Source: Methylobacterium sp. CB376 (lineage in GTDB: Bacteria > Pseudomonadota > Alphaproteobacteria > Rhizobiales > Beijerinckiaceae). From it: DNA of 64,000 nt. The stretch's first letter is position 1, and every line of letters begins with the position of its first letter. The notes below the pieces were generated by a model, which was not told the DNA's origin, made no database searches, and saw only the letters and a list, made by a program, of their open reading frames with translations. The position numbers were made by a program, and so were the translations under genes. Shown one piece after another: positions 36,278 through 44,214 of the stretch. The DNA lies in NCBI RefSeq assembly GCF_029714205.1, contig NZ_CP121648.1, positions 4,849,001-4,913,000 of the forward strand. Direction: 5' to 3'.

Positions 36278-36798
36278 GAGCGGGAGCCTTACCTCAGCAG
36301 TTACCTTTGCAGTTAAGAATGTTCGACGGCGACTTCGGTTCCCGGGAAAAGCCGCGCTTCGTGCTGTGGTGAACCGCTGAGCCGTCGCTGTGCGGGTTTC
36401 TGCTTGGCCCGGGCCGGCGGATGCTGCGGTGCGCCGGCGCACCTTGGCCGTTGGCGGGGCGGCGTCTGGGCTTCGTCTTTCCGGCTTGGCCGTGAGGGGG
36501 ACGCGTCGCTCCGCGACGGGCCGGGGCGGAGCGCGTCGCGCCCGTGCCTGCCGCCCGGCGACGTCGCAAGCTCGGCGTTTGATGCAGACACCACCTGCGC
36601 GGCACGCATGGATGCGCCGATCGGCGCGACCGCGTCCACGCAGCGCGCGGGGTCGTCGCGTCCGCCCCGCGGCGGGCGGCGCGAGGATCGCGGAGGGGTG
36701 CAGGCTCGCCCGGCGGTCCGCGCAGCCGCGCGGCCGCGTCGGGCCCCGGGGGGATCGCGATCGGCCCTGCCGTCGGGGGAGAGGCCCGCTCCGCGCCC
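36278..36798. other. Intergenic region upstream of the second L,D-transpeptidase
   Basis: About 520 bases. Frames in it are Arg/Pro-rich and lack ribosome sites. Next to the transpeptidase start, GCAGTTA occurs twice 12 bases apart (36299-36305 and 36311-36317) in an A/T-richer patch, which is the likely promoter/operator zone. Nothing else recognised. Confidence 0.4.
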
Positions 36799-37050
36799 TC
36801 AGTTCGGGCCGCGAGCCCGGGCCTCGAAGGCTTCCGCCATGGTATCGTCGGCGCGGCCCAGCGATTCGAGGTGCTCGGCCCGGCGCGTCTGCGCGGCGCG
36901 GTCCTCGCCCTGGCTCATGTCGGCCGTCACGCGCGCCCGGGCGGCCTCGCGCCGGTGACGCTCCGCCTGCTCGCGGAAGAACGCCGCCTGCTGCCCGGCG
37001 GTGTCGGCGTACTCGCGTGCGTAGGAGTCCGAATCGTCCTTCGCGGCCAT
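36799..37050 (-). CDS. Small charged helical protein, unknown
   Basis: The 83-residue cytoplasmic protein is almost entirely helical and charged (REYADTAGQQAAFFREQAERHRREAARARVTADMSQGEDRAAQTRRAEHLESLGRADDTMAEAFEARARGPN). It has no signal peptide or Cys and could form a coiled coil. The ATG at 37050 follows GAGGAG with good spacing; the ATG at 37062 does not. It is not obviously part of an operon. No family recognised. Confidence 0.6.
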   Translation of the reverse strand: MAAKDDSDSYAREYADTAGQQAAFFREQAERHRREAARARVTADMSQGEDRAAQTRRAEHLESLGRADDTMAEAFEARARGPN

Positions 37051-37182
37051 CGCGCTCCTCATCTGCCTCTGCGCGGCATCCTCCCGTCCGCCCCGCCGGC
37101 TAATGCGCGGGCGTGGCGGGTCCGGCCCTCGGCCGGACGAGGGGAGGTTAGGGCAGCCGGGAGGCGGGTCAAACGGGTCCGT

Positions 37183-38265
37183 TCAGGGGGTCTGCGCGGC
37201 CGCGTAGGCCATCACGCCCATCAGCGCGCCGACGTCCCGGTAGCGGTCGCCGCGGGTCGTCATCATCGCCTCGAACTTGTCGTGCACCTGCGCCACCGTC
37301 AGGCTGCGCGCCTTCCGGCGCCCGACCCGCTCGTAGAAGATCGGCTTGTTGGCCTTGGCGGGCTTCGGCAGCAGGGCGGCGGCCTCCGCCTTCGGCTCCT
37401 CGACGACCTTCGCCATGAAGCGCTCGGCGTCGTCGGGTCCGAGGAAGTGCGCGAGGTAGGTCTCGCCCACCGAGAGCGAGCGGCCGATGCGGGCGGCGAT
37501 CCGGGTGCTGTCGCGCTTGAGCATCTCCCCGGCCAGCAGGGCCGAGAGGGCCGGGTCCCGGCGCATGTCGAGGATGCGGGCCTTCTCGGCCGCATCCGCC
37601 ACCGTGTTGTCCTCGGCGATCAGCGACGCCTCGCGGGCGAGGCCGTGCTGGGCGCCGAACTCGCGCATCACCTGGAGCCAGGTGCGCTCGATGAACTGGT
37701 AGAGGCCGGTCGCCGAGGAGGTGCGGGCCTGGACCTCGGTGGCGAAGCTCGACTCCTTGTCGGCGATCGCCATCAGCAGGACCGGATCCATGCCGACCCT
37801 GTAGGCGGCCTTGACGATGGTCTGGACGATGTGGCGGCGCACCCGCATCGGCCCGAAGGCCAGCACCTCGTTCGGGTCGCCGCCCGTCGTCGCCGAGAGC
37901 AGGTCGTCGTAGGAGACCCGGTCGACGCCGTCCGCCCCGAGCGCGGTGTCGAGGTCGTGCACCGGCATGCTGATCGGCGCCTCCTTGGGCGCGGCCTGCA
38001 GGCGGGGCTTGGGCATCACCTTGGGCATCACCAGGAGGTCGGCCATCAGGGCGACCGGCGGGCCGGCCGAACTCACGAGGTCCGGACCGTAGCGGTGCAG
38101 GAGCGACCCCAGCCCCGCCGCCAGGCAGGCGGCGGTGAGGATGGTGCGGGCCAGGACCGGAACGCCGCCCGGGGCGGCCCGGCCGCCGACCACCAGCGCG
38201 TCCCGCGGACCGGCGGGGGCCCAGCGGACGACCTGGGCCGACGGTCCGATCGCGCGATGCGTCAT
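37183..38265 (-). CDS. Lytic transglycosylase (SLT domain)
   Basis: The 360-residue protein has a hydrophobic N-terminal anchor (about residues 37-56), a Pro/Lys linker and a SLT domain. The catalytic glutamate is Glu171 in MAIADKESSFATEVQARTSSATGLYQFIERTWLQVM, the segment that defines family 1 lytic transglycosylases. The rest (RDPALSALLAGEMLK, YLAHFLGPDDAERFM) matches the Rhizobiales transglycosylase SLT proteins. It would cleave peptidoglycan glycan strands in the periplasm. It stands alone, but L,D-transpeptidases lie 1-3 kb away. Confidence 0.9.
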   Translation of the reverse strand: MTHRAIGPSAQVVRWAPAGPRDALVVGGRAAPGGVPVLARTILTAACLAAGLGSLLHRYGPDLVSSAGPPVALMADLLVMPKVMPKPRLQAAPKEAPISMPVHDLDTALGADGVDRVSYDDLLSATTGGDPNEVLAFGPMRVRRHIVQTIVKAAYRVGMDPVLLMAIADKESSFATEVQARTSSATGLYQFIERTWLQVMREFGAQHGLAREASLIAEDNTVADAAEKARILDMRRDPALSALLAGEMLKRDSTRIAARIGRSLSVGETYLAHFLGPDDAERFMAKVVEEPKAEAAALLPKPAKANKPIFYERVGRRKARSLTVAQVHDKFEAMMTTRGDRYRDVGALMGVMAYAAAQTP

Positions 38266-38418
38266 GAAGGGTCATCCCCGAGCTGGGCCGAATGTGTCCG
38301 GCGCGTTTCGGCCAGGAAGCCGGGGAGTTGTGGCGATAAGACGGCGCCGCTCGCGCCGCCGTGATCTTGTGCGGGACAAGGCTTGGCCGATGGAGCCGCG
38401 ACTCGCCCGGCGCCGAAC

Positions 38419-38457
38419 GGCCAAGCTTAACTTGGAGCAAGCCGGGAAAGCTTGGCC
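38419..38457. terminator. 10-bp inverted repeat downstream of glycine-zipper gene
   Basis: GGCCAAGCTT (38419-38428) and AAGCTTGGCC (38448-38457) are perfect inverses around a 19-base spacer, 37 bases past the end of the glycine-zipper gene. It could form a 3'-end hairpin. There is no T-run, and a third partial copy (AAGGCTTGGCC, 38378-38388) lies nearby. Confidence 0.35.
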
Positions 38458-38494
38458 AGGGGCGTGCTGCGCCGCGGCACAGGGGCGGCGCGGC

Positions 38495-38719
38495 TCAGCG
38501 CGAGACCGGCTGCTGCTGCGGAGCGGCGCGGTCGCGCTTGTTGGCCTGGTGGCGGCCGATGGCGCACCCGGCCGCCGCGCCCGCCAGGGTGTGGCCGCCC
38601 GCGTAATGCCCGGCGACCCCGCCGGCGATCGCGCCCTTGATGCAACCCTTCGCCTCGGCGGCACCGCTCGCGGCCGCGAGGCCGGCCGCGACGGACGCGG
38701 CGATCAGGATCTGTCTCAT
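38495..38719 (-). CDS. Small glycine-zipper envelope protein
   Basis: The 74-residue product has a signal peptide (MRQILIAASVAAGLAAASGAAEA), then KGCIKGAIAGGVAGHYAGGHTLAGAAAGCAIGRHQANK. The Gly-x3-Gly spacing is a glycine-zipper segment that likely packs in or on a membrane; two Cys flank it. Similar small proteins occur throughout Rhizobiales without a known role. GGAGGAGA precedes the ATG. Confidence 0.75.
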   Translation of the reverse strand: MRQILIAASVAAGLAAASGAAEAKGCIKGAIAGGVAGHYAGGHTLAGAAAGCAIGRHQANKRDRAAPQQQPVSR

Positions 38720-38880
38720 CGCTTCTCCTCCGGAAACCCGCGCGGTCGCGGCCACCCGACCCGGGCGGCCGCCGCAACCGTGGCGGGTGAGAGGAGGAAC
38801 CCGGATCCCGGCGCCCGGTTCCCGGGAGCGGCGCCCGACGCCAGGGGAAGCGCAGTCCAGGCGGCGCCGCGGGCGCCGGG

Positions 38881-39894
38881 TCAGAGTTTCACCACGAGCT
38901 TCCCGAAGTTGCGGCCCTTCAGGAGGCCGATGAAGGCCTCGGGCGCCTGTTCGAGACCTTCCACGATGTCCTCCCGGTAGCGGATCCGCCCGTCGCGGAG
39001 CCATTCGGCGACGTCGCGCAGGAAGGCGGGCTCCTGGTCGGCGAAGTCCCAGACGATGAAGCCCCGGAAGGTGAGGCGCTTGCTCAAGGTGGCGCGCATC
39101 AGCGCCGGCACCCGGTCCGGGCCGGGAGGGAGCTCGGTCATGTTGTAGTTCGCCACCAGGCCGCAGACCGGGATCCGGGCGAAATCGTTGAGGAGCGGCA
39201 GCACCGCGTCGAAGACGGCGCCGCCGACATTCTCGAAATAGACGTCGATCCCGTTCGGGCAGGCCGCCGCCAGCGCCCCCGGCAGGTCGGCGCTGCGGTG
39301 GTCGATCGCGGCGTCGAAGCCGAGCTCCTCCGTGAGGTGGCGGCACTTGTCGGGGCCGCCCGCGATCCCGACCGCCCGCGCGCCCTTCAGCTTGGCGATC
39401 TGACCGACCAGGGAGCCCACCGGCCCGGTCGCGGCCGCCACCACGACCGTCTCGCCGGGCTTGGGAGCGCCGATGGTGAGCAGGCCCGTGTAGGCGGTCA
39501 TCCCCGGCATGCCGAGGATCCCGAGCGCGGTGGTGACCGGGGCGACCGCGGGATCGAGCTTGCGCAGGCCTCTCCCATCCGAGACCGCGAAATCCTGCCA
39601 GCCGCCATAGGCCAGCACCGTGTCGCCGGCCGCGAAGCCGGGATTGTGGGAGGCCACCACCTCCGCGACCGTGCCGCCGACCATGACCTCGTTGATCTCG
39701 ACCGGCTTGGCGTAGGATTTCGCCGCGCTCATCCGGCCGCGCATGTAGGGATCGAGGGACAGGTAGCGGTTGCGCAGCAGCACCTCGCCCTCCCGCGGGA
39801 CCGGCACGGCGCCCCGTTCGAGCCGGAAATGCGCCGGGTTCGGCTCGCCGTGCGGGCGGGCGGCGAGGACGATGCGGCGGTTGAGGTCTGACAT
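38881..39894 (-). CDS. NADP-dependent oxidoreductase, MDR superfamily (YncB/curcumin reductase-like)
   Basis: The 337-residue enzyme is a zinc-independent medium-chain reductase. The N-terminal part (NRRIVLAARPHGEPNPAHFRLE, RYLSLDPYMRGRM) and the Rossmann segment TVVVAAATGPVGSLVGQIAKLKGARAVGIAGG (binding NADPH) identify the leukotriene B4 dehydrogenase/curcumin reductase branch. It reduces the double bond of alpha,beta-unsaturated ketones or aldehydes, usually in detoxification. YFENVGG and RGFIVWDFADQ are family landmarks. The ATG at 39894 (MSDLNRRI) is the usual start. It appears monocistronic. Confidence 0.92.
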   Translation of the reverse strand: MSDLNRRIVLAARPHGEPNPAHFRLERGAVPVPREGEVLLRNRYLSLDPYMRGRMSAAKSYAKPVEINEVMVGGTVAEVVASHNPGFAAGDTVLAYGGWQDFAVSDGRGLRKLDPAVAPVTTALGILGMPGMTAYTGLLTIGAPKPGETVVVAAATGPVGSLVGQIAKLKGARAVGIAGGPDKCRHLTEELGFDAAIDHRSADLPGALAAACPNGIDVYFENVGGAVFDAVLPLLNDFARIPVCGLVANYNMTELPPGPDRVPALMRATLSKRLTFRGFIVWDFADQEPAFLRDVAEWLRDGRIRYREDIVEGLEQAPEAFIGLLKGRNFGKLVVKL

Positions 39895-40087
39895 GGGGGT
39901 CTCCCTGGCATGGCCGCCGGCGGGCGCGGCGTGCGCGACGCCCCGGACTTGGTGCCCGGGCGGCTTCGGGTCAACGCCACGCTTGCCCGGGGCGGGCCGA
40001 GGGCGCGGCCGGCGCGCCCGCCGCCTCCCCTGGCCCCCGGGGCGCCCGGATCTATTTCCGCGCCGAGCCCCTCGCCGGACCGTTCCG

Positions 40088-40489
40088 ATGATCCTGACCA
40101 CGCTCCTGCCGGCCGCGCTCGCCGCCGCCGCGCTCGCGCCGACGCCCGCCGCCGGCTCACCCCTGGACCGCTACCGCTGGAAGGCGCGCCTGCTCGTGGT
40201 CGCCGCAACCCCGGACGACCCGCGCGTCGCGGCGCAGCGGCGCGTCCTCGCGCGGCACGAGGCCGGGGCGGCGGAGCGGAACCTCGTCCTCGTCGAGGCG
40301 GTCGGTGCGGGTCCGCAGGCAGCGGCGATCCGGCGGGCGCTCGCCCTGCCGGCGCAGGAGTTTCGCGCCGTGCTGGTGGGCAAGGACGGCACCGCCAAGC
40401 TCAGGGCCGCCGCGCCGATCCCCGCCGAGACGCTCTTCGCCACCATCGACGCCATGCCGATGCGCCGCGACGAGGCCGGCCGGCGCTGA
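40088..40489 (+). CDS. DUF4174 family periplasmic protein
   Basis: The 133-residue protein has a signal peptide (MILTTLLPAALAAAALAPTPAAG) and a single DUF4174 domain: LDRYRWKARLLVVAATPDDPRVAAQRRVLA, then ERNLVLVEAVG and the ending FRAVLVGKDGTAKLRAAAPIPAETLFATIDAMPMRRDE. The fold resembles a thioredoxin-like beta-alpha unit without Cys. Function unknown; family members are widespread in alphaproteobacteria as secreted single-domain proteins. No clear operon partner. Confidence 0.88.
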   Translation: MILTTLLPAALAAAALAPTPAAGSPLDRYRWKARLLVVAATPDDPRVAAQRRVLARHEAGAAERNLVLVEAVGAGPQAAAIRRALALPAQEFRAVLVGKDGTAKLRAAAPIPAETLFATIDAMPMRRDEAGRR

Positions 40490-40538
40490 GGCGGGGCCGC
40501 CCGAGGACGGCCCCGCTGTGACGGCCCCGCTGTCGCGG

Positions 40539-41108
40539 TCAGTAATCGCAGCGGGTCACCAGGACGCGCCGGTAGCCGTAGGGCGTCCAGCGCACCCGAG
40601 GCACTTGGTAACAGCCGCCGTAATCGTCGTAGCCGTAGCCGTAATAGCTCGCCGGGTAGTAGCCCCCGTAATAGTACGGGTAGGCCGAGGCGGCCGCGAG
40701 GCCGAGTCCGAGGCCGAGGCCCAGGCCGGCGGCGCCGTAGCCGTAGCCCCGGCGGTAACCGTAGCCGCGGTAGCCGTAGCCGCGATAGCCGTAGCCCCCG
40801 TAGCCGAACCGGGCGCCGCGGAAGCCGTAGCCGCCGCCGAAGGCCGGCCGTCCGAGACCGGCGCCGAAGCCCGCATTCCGGAAGCCGCCCCCGAAGCCGG
40901 CGCCGCGGAACCCGCCTCCCGCGAACCCGCCGCGGAACCCGCCCCCGCCGAGGCCGCCGCGGAATCCGCCCCCGCCGAGGCCGCCGCGGAAGCCGCCGCC
41001 ACCGCCGTGGAAGCCGCCGCCGCCAAAGCCGCCGCGCGCCTCCGCCATCGTCGGGGCCAGCATAAGCGCGCCCACCAGGGCTGCCGACGCCACCATCACG
41101 CGTGTCAT
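40539..41108 (-). CDS. Secreted Gly/Tyr-rich repeat protein
   Basis: The 189-residue protein has a signal peptide (ends at AEA, residue 24). An FRGGLGGGG repeat region (residues 25-80) is followed by GYGYRG repeats, a hydrophobic GLGLGLGLGLAAA stretch, and a Tyr-rich tail with Cys (GGCYQVP, VTRCDY). Such proteins are probably surface or envelope structural proteins; composition, not homology, drives the call. The Gly repeats come from a roughly 27-bp DNA repeat with unit FRGGLGGGG, so length is probably variable between strains. Confidence 0.78.
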   Translation of the reverse strand: MTRVMVASAALVGALMLAPTMAEARGGFGGGGFHGGGGGFRGGLGGGGFRGGLGGGGFRGGFAGGGFRGAGFGGGFRNAGFGAGLGRPAFGGGYGFRGARFGYGGYGYRGYGYRGYGYRRGYGYGAAGLGLGLGLGLAAASAYPYYYGGYYPASYYGYGYDDYGGCYQVPRVRWTPYGYRRVLVTRCDY

Positions 41109-41234
41109 GTCGTCATCTCCGAATTGCGACCTGTCCCAAAAGGAAACGCGGCTGCGAGGGTTTCGGTCCCCGCTGCACAGGAAGGTGATCGCGTGCTACC
41201 GAGCGGCCCGGCGAGGCGAACGCGAGGGCCGGAC

Positions 41235-41975
41235 ATGCTTGGTTGGGGCGGGGCGAGGGCGTGGACCGCGGGGGCGCTGCTGCTCTGGGCCGTCGCGGCG
41301 CGCGCGGCCGAGCCCTGCGTGCCGGTCAGCCACGAGGGCGAGCGCTTCGTCGCCTGCACGGTGGACCTGCGCAGGAGCCGGATCAAGCTGTTCTGGCGCG
41401 GCGCCGACGGGCAGCCCTACGCCTCCCTCGGCCGCCTCGCCGCCGCGCAGGGCAAGGGGCTCAGCTTCGCGATGAATGCCGGCATGTACGATGCCGGTCT
41501 CGCGCCGGTCGGCCTCTACGTGGAGGAGGGGCGCGAGCTCAAAGCCGCCAACACGGCGAACGGCCCCGGCAATTTCCACCTCAAGCCGAACGGCGTCTTC
41601 TACGTCAGCGGCGACCGGGCCGGCGTGCTGGAGACCGGCCGCTACCTGCGCGCCCGCGTGCGGGCCGAGTACGCGACCCAGTCCGGGCCGATGCTGGTGC
41701 TCGCCGGCCGCATCCACCCGAAGATCTCGACGAACGGTCCCTCGCTGAAGATCCGCAACGGCGTCGGGGTGAGGCCCGACGGGCACGTCGCCGTCTTCGC
41801 CATCTCGGAGGCGCCGGTCACCTTCGGGGCCTTCGCCCGGCTGTTCCGCGACGCGCTCGGCTGCCCGAACGCGCTCTTCCTCGACGGCAGCGTGTCGAGC
41901 CTCTACGCGCCCGCGCTCAACCGCCAGGACCTGAGCCGCCCCCTCGGGCCGCTCGTCGGCGCGGTCCCGCGCTGA
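41235..41975 (+). CDS. Phosphodiester glycosidase (NAGPA/DUF2233) family protein
   Basis: The 246-residue protein has a signal peptide (to about ARA, residue 25) and a NAGPA-type domain: [54 protein letters not shown], then [24 protein letters not shown] and [15 protein letters not shown]. The family includes the uncovering enzyme that removes GlcNAc from phosphodiesters; bacterial members act on cell wall or polysaccharide links. The acidic DG in LFLDGS is the likely active site. It is a single gene upstream of coaD, with 43 bases between them, so co-transcription is possible. Confidence 0.9.
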   Translation: MLGWGGARAWTAGALLLWAVAARAAEPCVPVSHEGERFVACTVDLRRSRIKLFWRGADGQPYASLGRLAAAQGKGLSFAMNAGMYDAGLAPVGLYVEEGRELKAANTANGPGNFHLKPNGVFYVSGDRAGVLETGRYLRARVRAEYATQSGPMLVLAGRIHPKISTNGPSLKIRNGVGVRPDGHVAVFAISEAPVTFGAFARLFRDALGCPNALFLDGSVSSLYAPALNRQDLSRPLGPLVGAVPR

Positions 41976-42018
41976 GGCCCATTTCCTTCCCGCGGCCGAT
42001 GGTCTACCTGACGCCGCG

Positions 42019-42519
42019 ATGAACCGCACCGCGCTCTATGCCGGGTCCTTCGATCCGGTGACCAACGGCCACGTGGACGTGATCCGGCAGGCCTGCCGGC
42101 TGGTCCCGCGGCTCGTCATCGCCATCGGGGTTCATCCGGGCAAGACGCCCCTGTTCGGCGCCGAGGAGCGGGCGGAGCTGCTGCGGGAGATCTGCGCGCC
42201 CCTCGCCGCCGCGGAGGGCGCGGCGCTCGACGTGGTCACCTTCGACGATCTCGCGGTCTCGGCGGCGCGGCGGGTCGGGGCGAGCCTGTTCATCCGCGGC
42301 CTGCGCGACGGGACCGACCTCGACTACGAGATGCAGCTCGCGGGGATGAACGGCGCCATGGCCCCGGAGGTGCAGACGGTCTTCCTGCCGGCCTCGACCG
42401 GCGTGCGCCCGATCACCGCCACGCTGGTGCGCCAGATCGCCGCGATGGGGGGCGACGTGCGGCCCTTCGTGCCCGATCTCGTGGCCGAGCGCCTGCGCGC
42501 CCGCTTCGCCAAGCCGTGA
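42019..42519 (+). CDS. coaD: Phosphopantetheine adenylyltransferase
   Basis: The 166-residue enzyme makes dephospho-CoA from 4'-phosphopantetheine and ATP, the penultimate step of CoA synthesis. The nucleotidyl-transferase motif TNGH (residues 15-18) follows AGSFDPV, and the phosphate-binding motif appears as [12 protein letters not shown] in place of the usual ISST form. The hexamer core [21 protein letters not shown] is typical. Its stop codon sits in the first of five 15-bp tandem units. The gene directly precedes the cyclophilin operon. Confidence 0.97.
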   Translation: MNRTALYAGSFDPVTNGHVDVIRQACRLVPRLVIAIGVHPGKTPLFGAEERAELLREICAPLAAAEGAALDVVTFDDLAVSAARRVGASLFIRGLRDGTDLDYEMQLAGMNGAMAPEVQTVFLPASTGVRPITATLVRQIAAMGGDVRPFVPDLVAERLRARFAKP

Positions 42520-42579
42520 TTTTCCAAGCCTTGATTCGCCAAGCCTTGATTCGCCAAGCCTTGTTTCGCCAAGCCCTGG
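42505..42579. repeat. 15-bp tandem repeat spanning the coaD stop
   Basis: Five units of TTCGCCAAGCCTTGA lie head to tail. The first (42505-42519) encodes the last residues FAKP and the stop codon of coaD; units 2 and 3 repeat an in-frame TGA, while units 4 and 5 read TGT and TGG. The unit is five codons long, so the frame is kept. Confidence 0.85.
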
Positions 42580-42620
42580 GCCGATCCCGGCCGCATTCCC
42601 CAGCTGAAGGAGATTTCCCG

Positions 42621-43160
42621 ATGATCCGCTGGCTCGTCGCCCTGGCGTTCACCGTCGCGGCATCCTTCGGCGCCGCCGCGGCGCCGGACGCCAACACGGT
42701 CTACCTCGACACCAAGGACGGCCGCATCACCATCCAGCTGCGGCCCGAACTCGCGCCCAAGCACGCGCAGCAGATCAAGACGCTGGTCCGGCAGGGCTTC
42801 TACAACGGCGTGCCGTTCCACCGGGTGATCGACGGGTTCATGGCCCAGACCGGCGACCCGACCGGCACCGGCACCGGCAAGTCGAAGCTGCCCGACCTGC
42901 CGGCCGAATTCACGCCGACGCCGTTCAAGCGCGGCACGGTCGGCATGGCCCGCTCGCAGGACCCGAACTCCGCCAACTCGCAGTTCTTCATCTGCTTCGA
43001 CGAGGCGCCCTTCCTCAACAACCAGTACACGGTGGTGGGCACCGTCACCGCCGGCATGGACGTGGTCGACAAGATCAAGAAGGGCGCGAAGTCCGCCAAC
43101 GGCCAAGTGCAGAACCCCGACAAGATCGTCCGGATGACGCTGGCCCAGGATGGTCAGTAG
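42621..43160 (+). CDS. Periplasmic cyclophilin (peptidyl-prolyl isomerase A type)
   Basis: The 179-residue protein has a signal peptide (MIRWLVALAFTVAASFGAAAA) and a cyclophilin domain with FHRVIDGFMAQTGDPTGTGTG (catalytic Arg and Gln region), ANSQFFICFDEAPFLNNQYTVVG. It catalyses proline isomerisation in periplasmic proteins. AAGGAGA precedes the ATG at 42621. Its end overlaps the next gene by 11 bases. A stretch of 88 bases (42791-42878) differs at one base from the downstream cyclophilin (43738-43825), much more similar than the rest of the two genes. Confidence 0.93.
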   Translation: MIRWLVALAFTVAASFGAAAAPDANTVYLDTKDGRITIQLRPELAPKHAQQIKTLVRQGFYNGVPFHRVIDGFMAQTGDPTGTGTGKSKLPDLPAEFTPTPFKRGTVGMARSQDPNSANSQFFICFDEAPFLNNQYTVVGTVTAGMDVVDKIKKGAKSANGQVQNPDKIVRMTLAQDGQ

Positions 43161-43635
43161 CGGGCCCGGACCGGCGGGGCTGATCGCCGCGGCGGCGGCG
43201 CTCGCCCTGGCGGCCGGCCCGGCCGCCGCCCAGTTCGAGGACGACGAGGCCCCGCTGCTGCCCTCGCTGCCCACGACCCTGCGGGCGACGGTGCGGGTGC
43301 CGGTCGACCGCGCCGCCCTGGTCTCTCCCGCCGACACGCTGGTCCAGCTCTACCCGGCGCTGGCCGCCTGCTGGGACCCGCCGCCCGGCCTCGGGCGCGG
43401 CCAGGTCACCCTGCGGCTGAGCCTCACCCGCGACGGGCGCCTCGCAGGCGTGCCGCGCGTGACCTTCGCCAGCCTGCCGCCCGAGCGGCGCCGGCCGCTC
43501 GTCGAGGCGGCGCAGCGGGCGGTCCGGGCCTGCACCCCGGTCGCCCTCACGGCGGCCCTGGGCGGGGCCGTCGCGGGCCGCCCCATCGCCCTGCGTTTCG
43601 TGTATTCCGGAGAAAAGGAGACCCGGCATGAGTGA
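43150..43635 (+). CDS. Periplasmic protein of unknown function between two cyclophilins
   Basis: The 161-residue product has a signal peptide (ends AAAQ, residue 28) and a mature part of about 130 residues. This includes a helix-strand segment, CWDPPPGLGRGQVTLRLSLTRDGRLAGVPRVTFASLPPERRRPLVEAAQRAVRAC, resembling the TonB/TolA C-terminal fold (strand, helix with conserved Pro and Cys). It overlaps the upstream cyclophilin by 11 bases and the downstream one by 8, so all three are translationally linked. A helper role in envelope protein folding is inferred from position only. Confidence 0.82.
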   Translation: MVSSGPGPAGLIAAAAALALAAGPAAAQFEDDEAPLLPSLPTTLRATVRVPVDRAALVSPADTLVQLYPALAACWDPPPGLGRGQVTLRLSLTRDGRLAGVPRVTFASLPPERRRPLVEAAQRAVRACTPVALTAALGGAVAGRPIALRFVYSGEKETRHE

Positions 43636-44089
43636 CCAGAACACCCTCGTGATGGAGACGACCAAGGGCCGCGTCGTCATCCAGCTGCGCCCCGACCTCG
43701 CCCCGAACCACGTCGAGCGGATCCGCACCCTGGCGGAGCAGGGCTTCTACGACGGCGTGCCGTTCCACCGGGTGATCGACGGGTTCATGGCCCAGACCGG
43801 CGACCCGACCGGCACCGGCACCGGCGGCTCGGACCTGCCCGACCTCAAGGCCGAGTTCAACGCCGAGCCGCACGTGCGCGGCACCTGCTCGATGGCCCGC
43901 ACCAGCTTCCCGCACTCGGCGAATTCGCAGTTCTTCATCTGCTTCGCGGACGCGCCCTTCCTCAACCGCCAGTACACTGTCTGGGGCAAGGTGACCGAGG
44001 GCATGGAGGTGGTCGACCAGATCAAGCGCGGCGAGCCCGTGCGCGACCCGGACAAGATCGTCTCGATGCGGGTGAAGCAGGCCGCCTGA
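43628..44089 (+). CDS. Cytoplasmic cyclophilin (peptidyl-prolyl isomerase B type)
   Basis: The 153-residue protein lacks a signal peptide and is a complete cyclophilin: FHRVIDGFMAQTGDPTGTGTGG, SANSQFFICFADAPFLNRQYTVWG. It catalyses proline isomerisation in the cytoplasm. It is the third gene of the overlapping operon that starts with the secreted cyclophilin. An 88-base core segment is nearly identical to that gene including third codon positions, suggesting gene conversion. GGAGA precedes the ATG inside the upstream gene. Confidence 0.95.
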   Translation: MSDQNTLVMETTKGRVVIQLRPDLAPNHVERIRTLAEQGFYDGVPFHRVIDGFMAQTGDPTGTGTGGSDLPDLKAEFNAEPHVRGTCSMARTSFPHSANSQFFICFADAPFLNRQYTVWGKVTEGMEVVDQIKRGEPVRDPDKIVSMRVKQAA

Positions 44090-44120
44090 GCGGCACTCCG
44101 CGCCGCCTGAGCGGCGATCC

Positions 44121-44147
44121 GGCGCCGGTCCCGCAGGGGCCGGCGCC
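44121..44147. terminator. GC-rich hairpin between convergent genes
   Basis: GGCGCCGG (44121-44128) and CCGGCGCC (44140-44147), with an extra CCC/GGG pairing inside, form a stable stem in the 125-base space between the second cyclophilin and the convergent Lon-N protein. No T-run. It could serve both transcripts. Confidence 0.5.
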
Positions 44148-44214
44148 ACCCCGCGCCCTGGACGATGCCGCGCAGGGCCGTCCGGATCAGCGCCCGCCCC
44201 GGGCGCCCCGCGGG

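Noticed and set aside
36313..36639. 108-residue minus-strand frame upstream of the L,D-transpeptidase
   Set aside because: Low-complexity Arg/Pro/Ser/Gln composition, no ribosome site, and it would overlap the promoter region.
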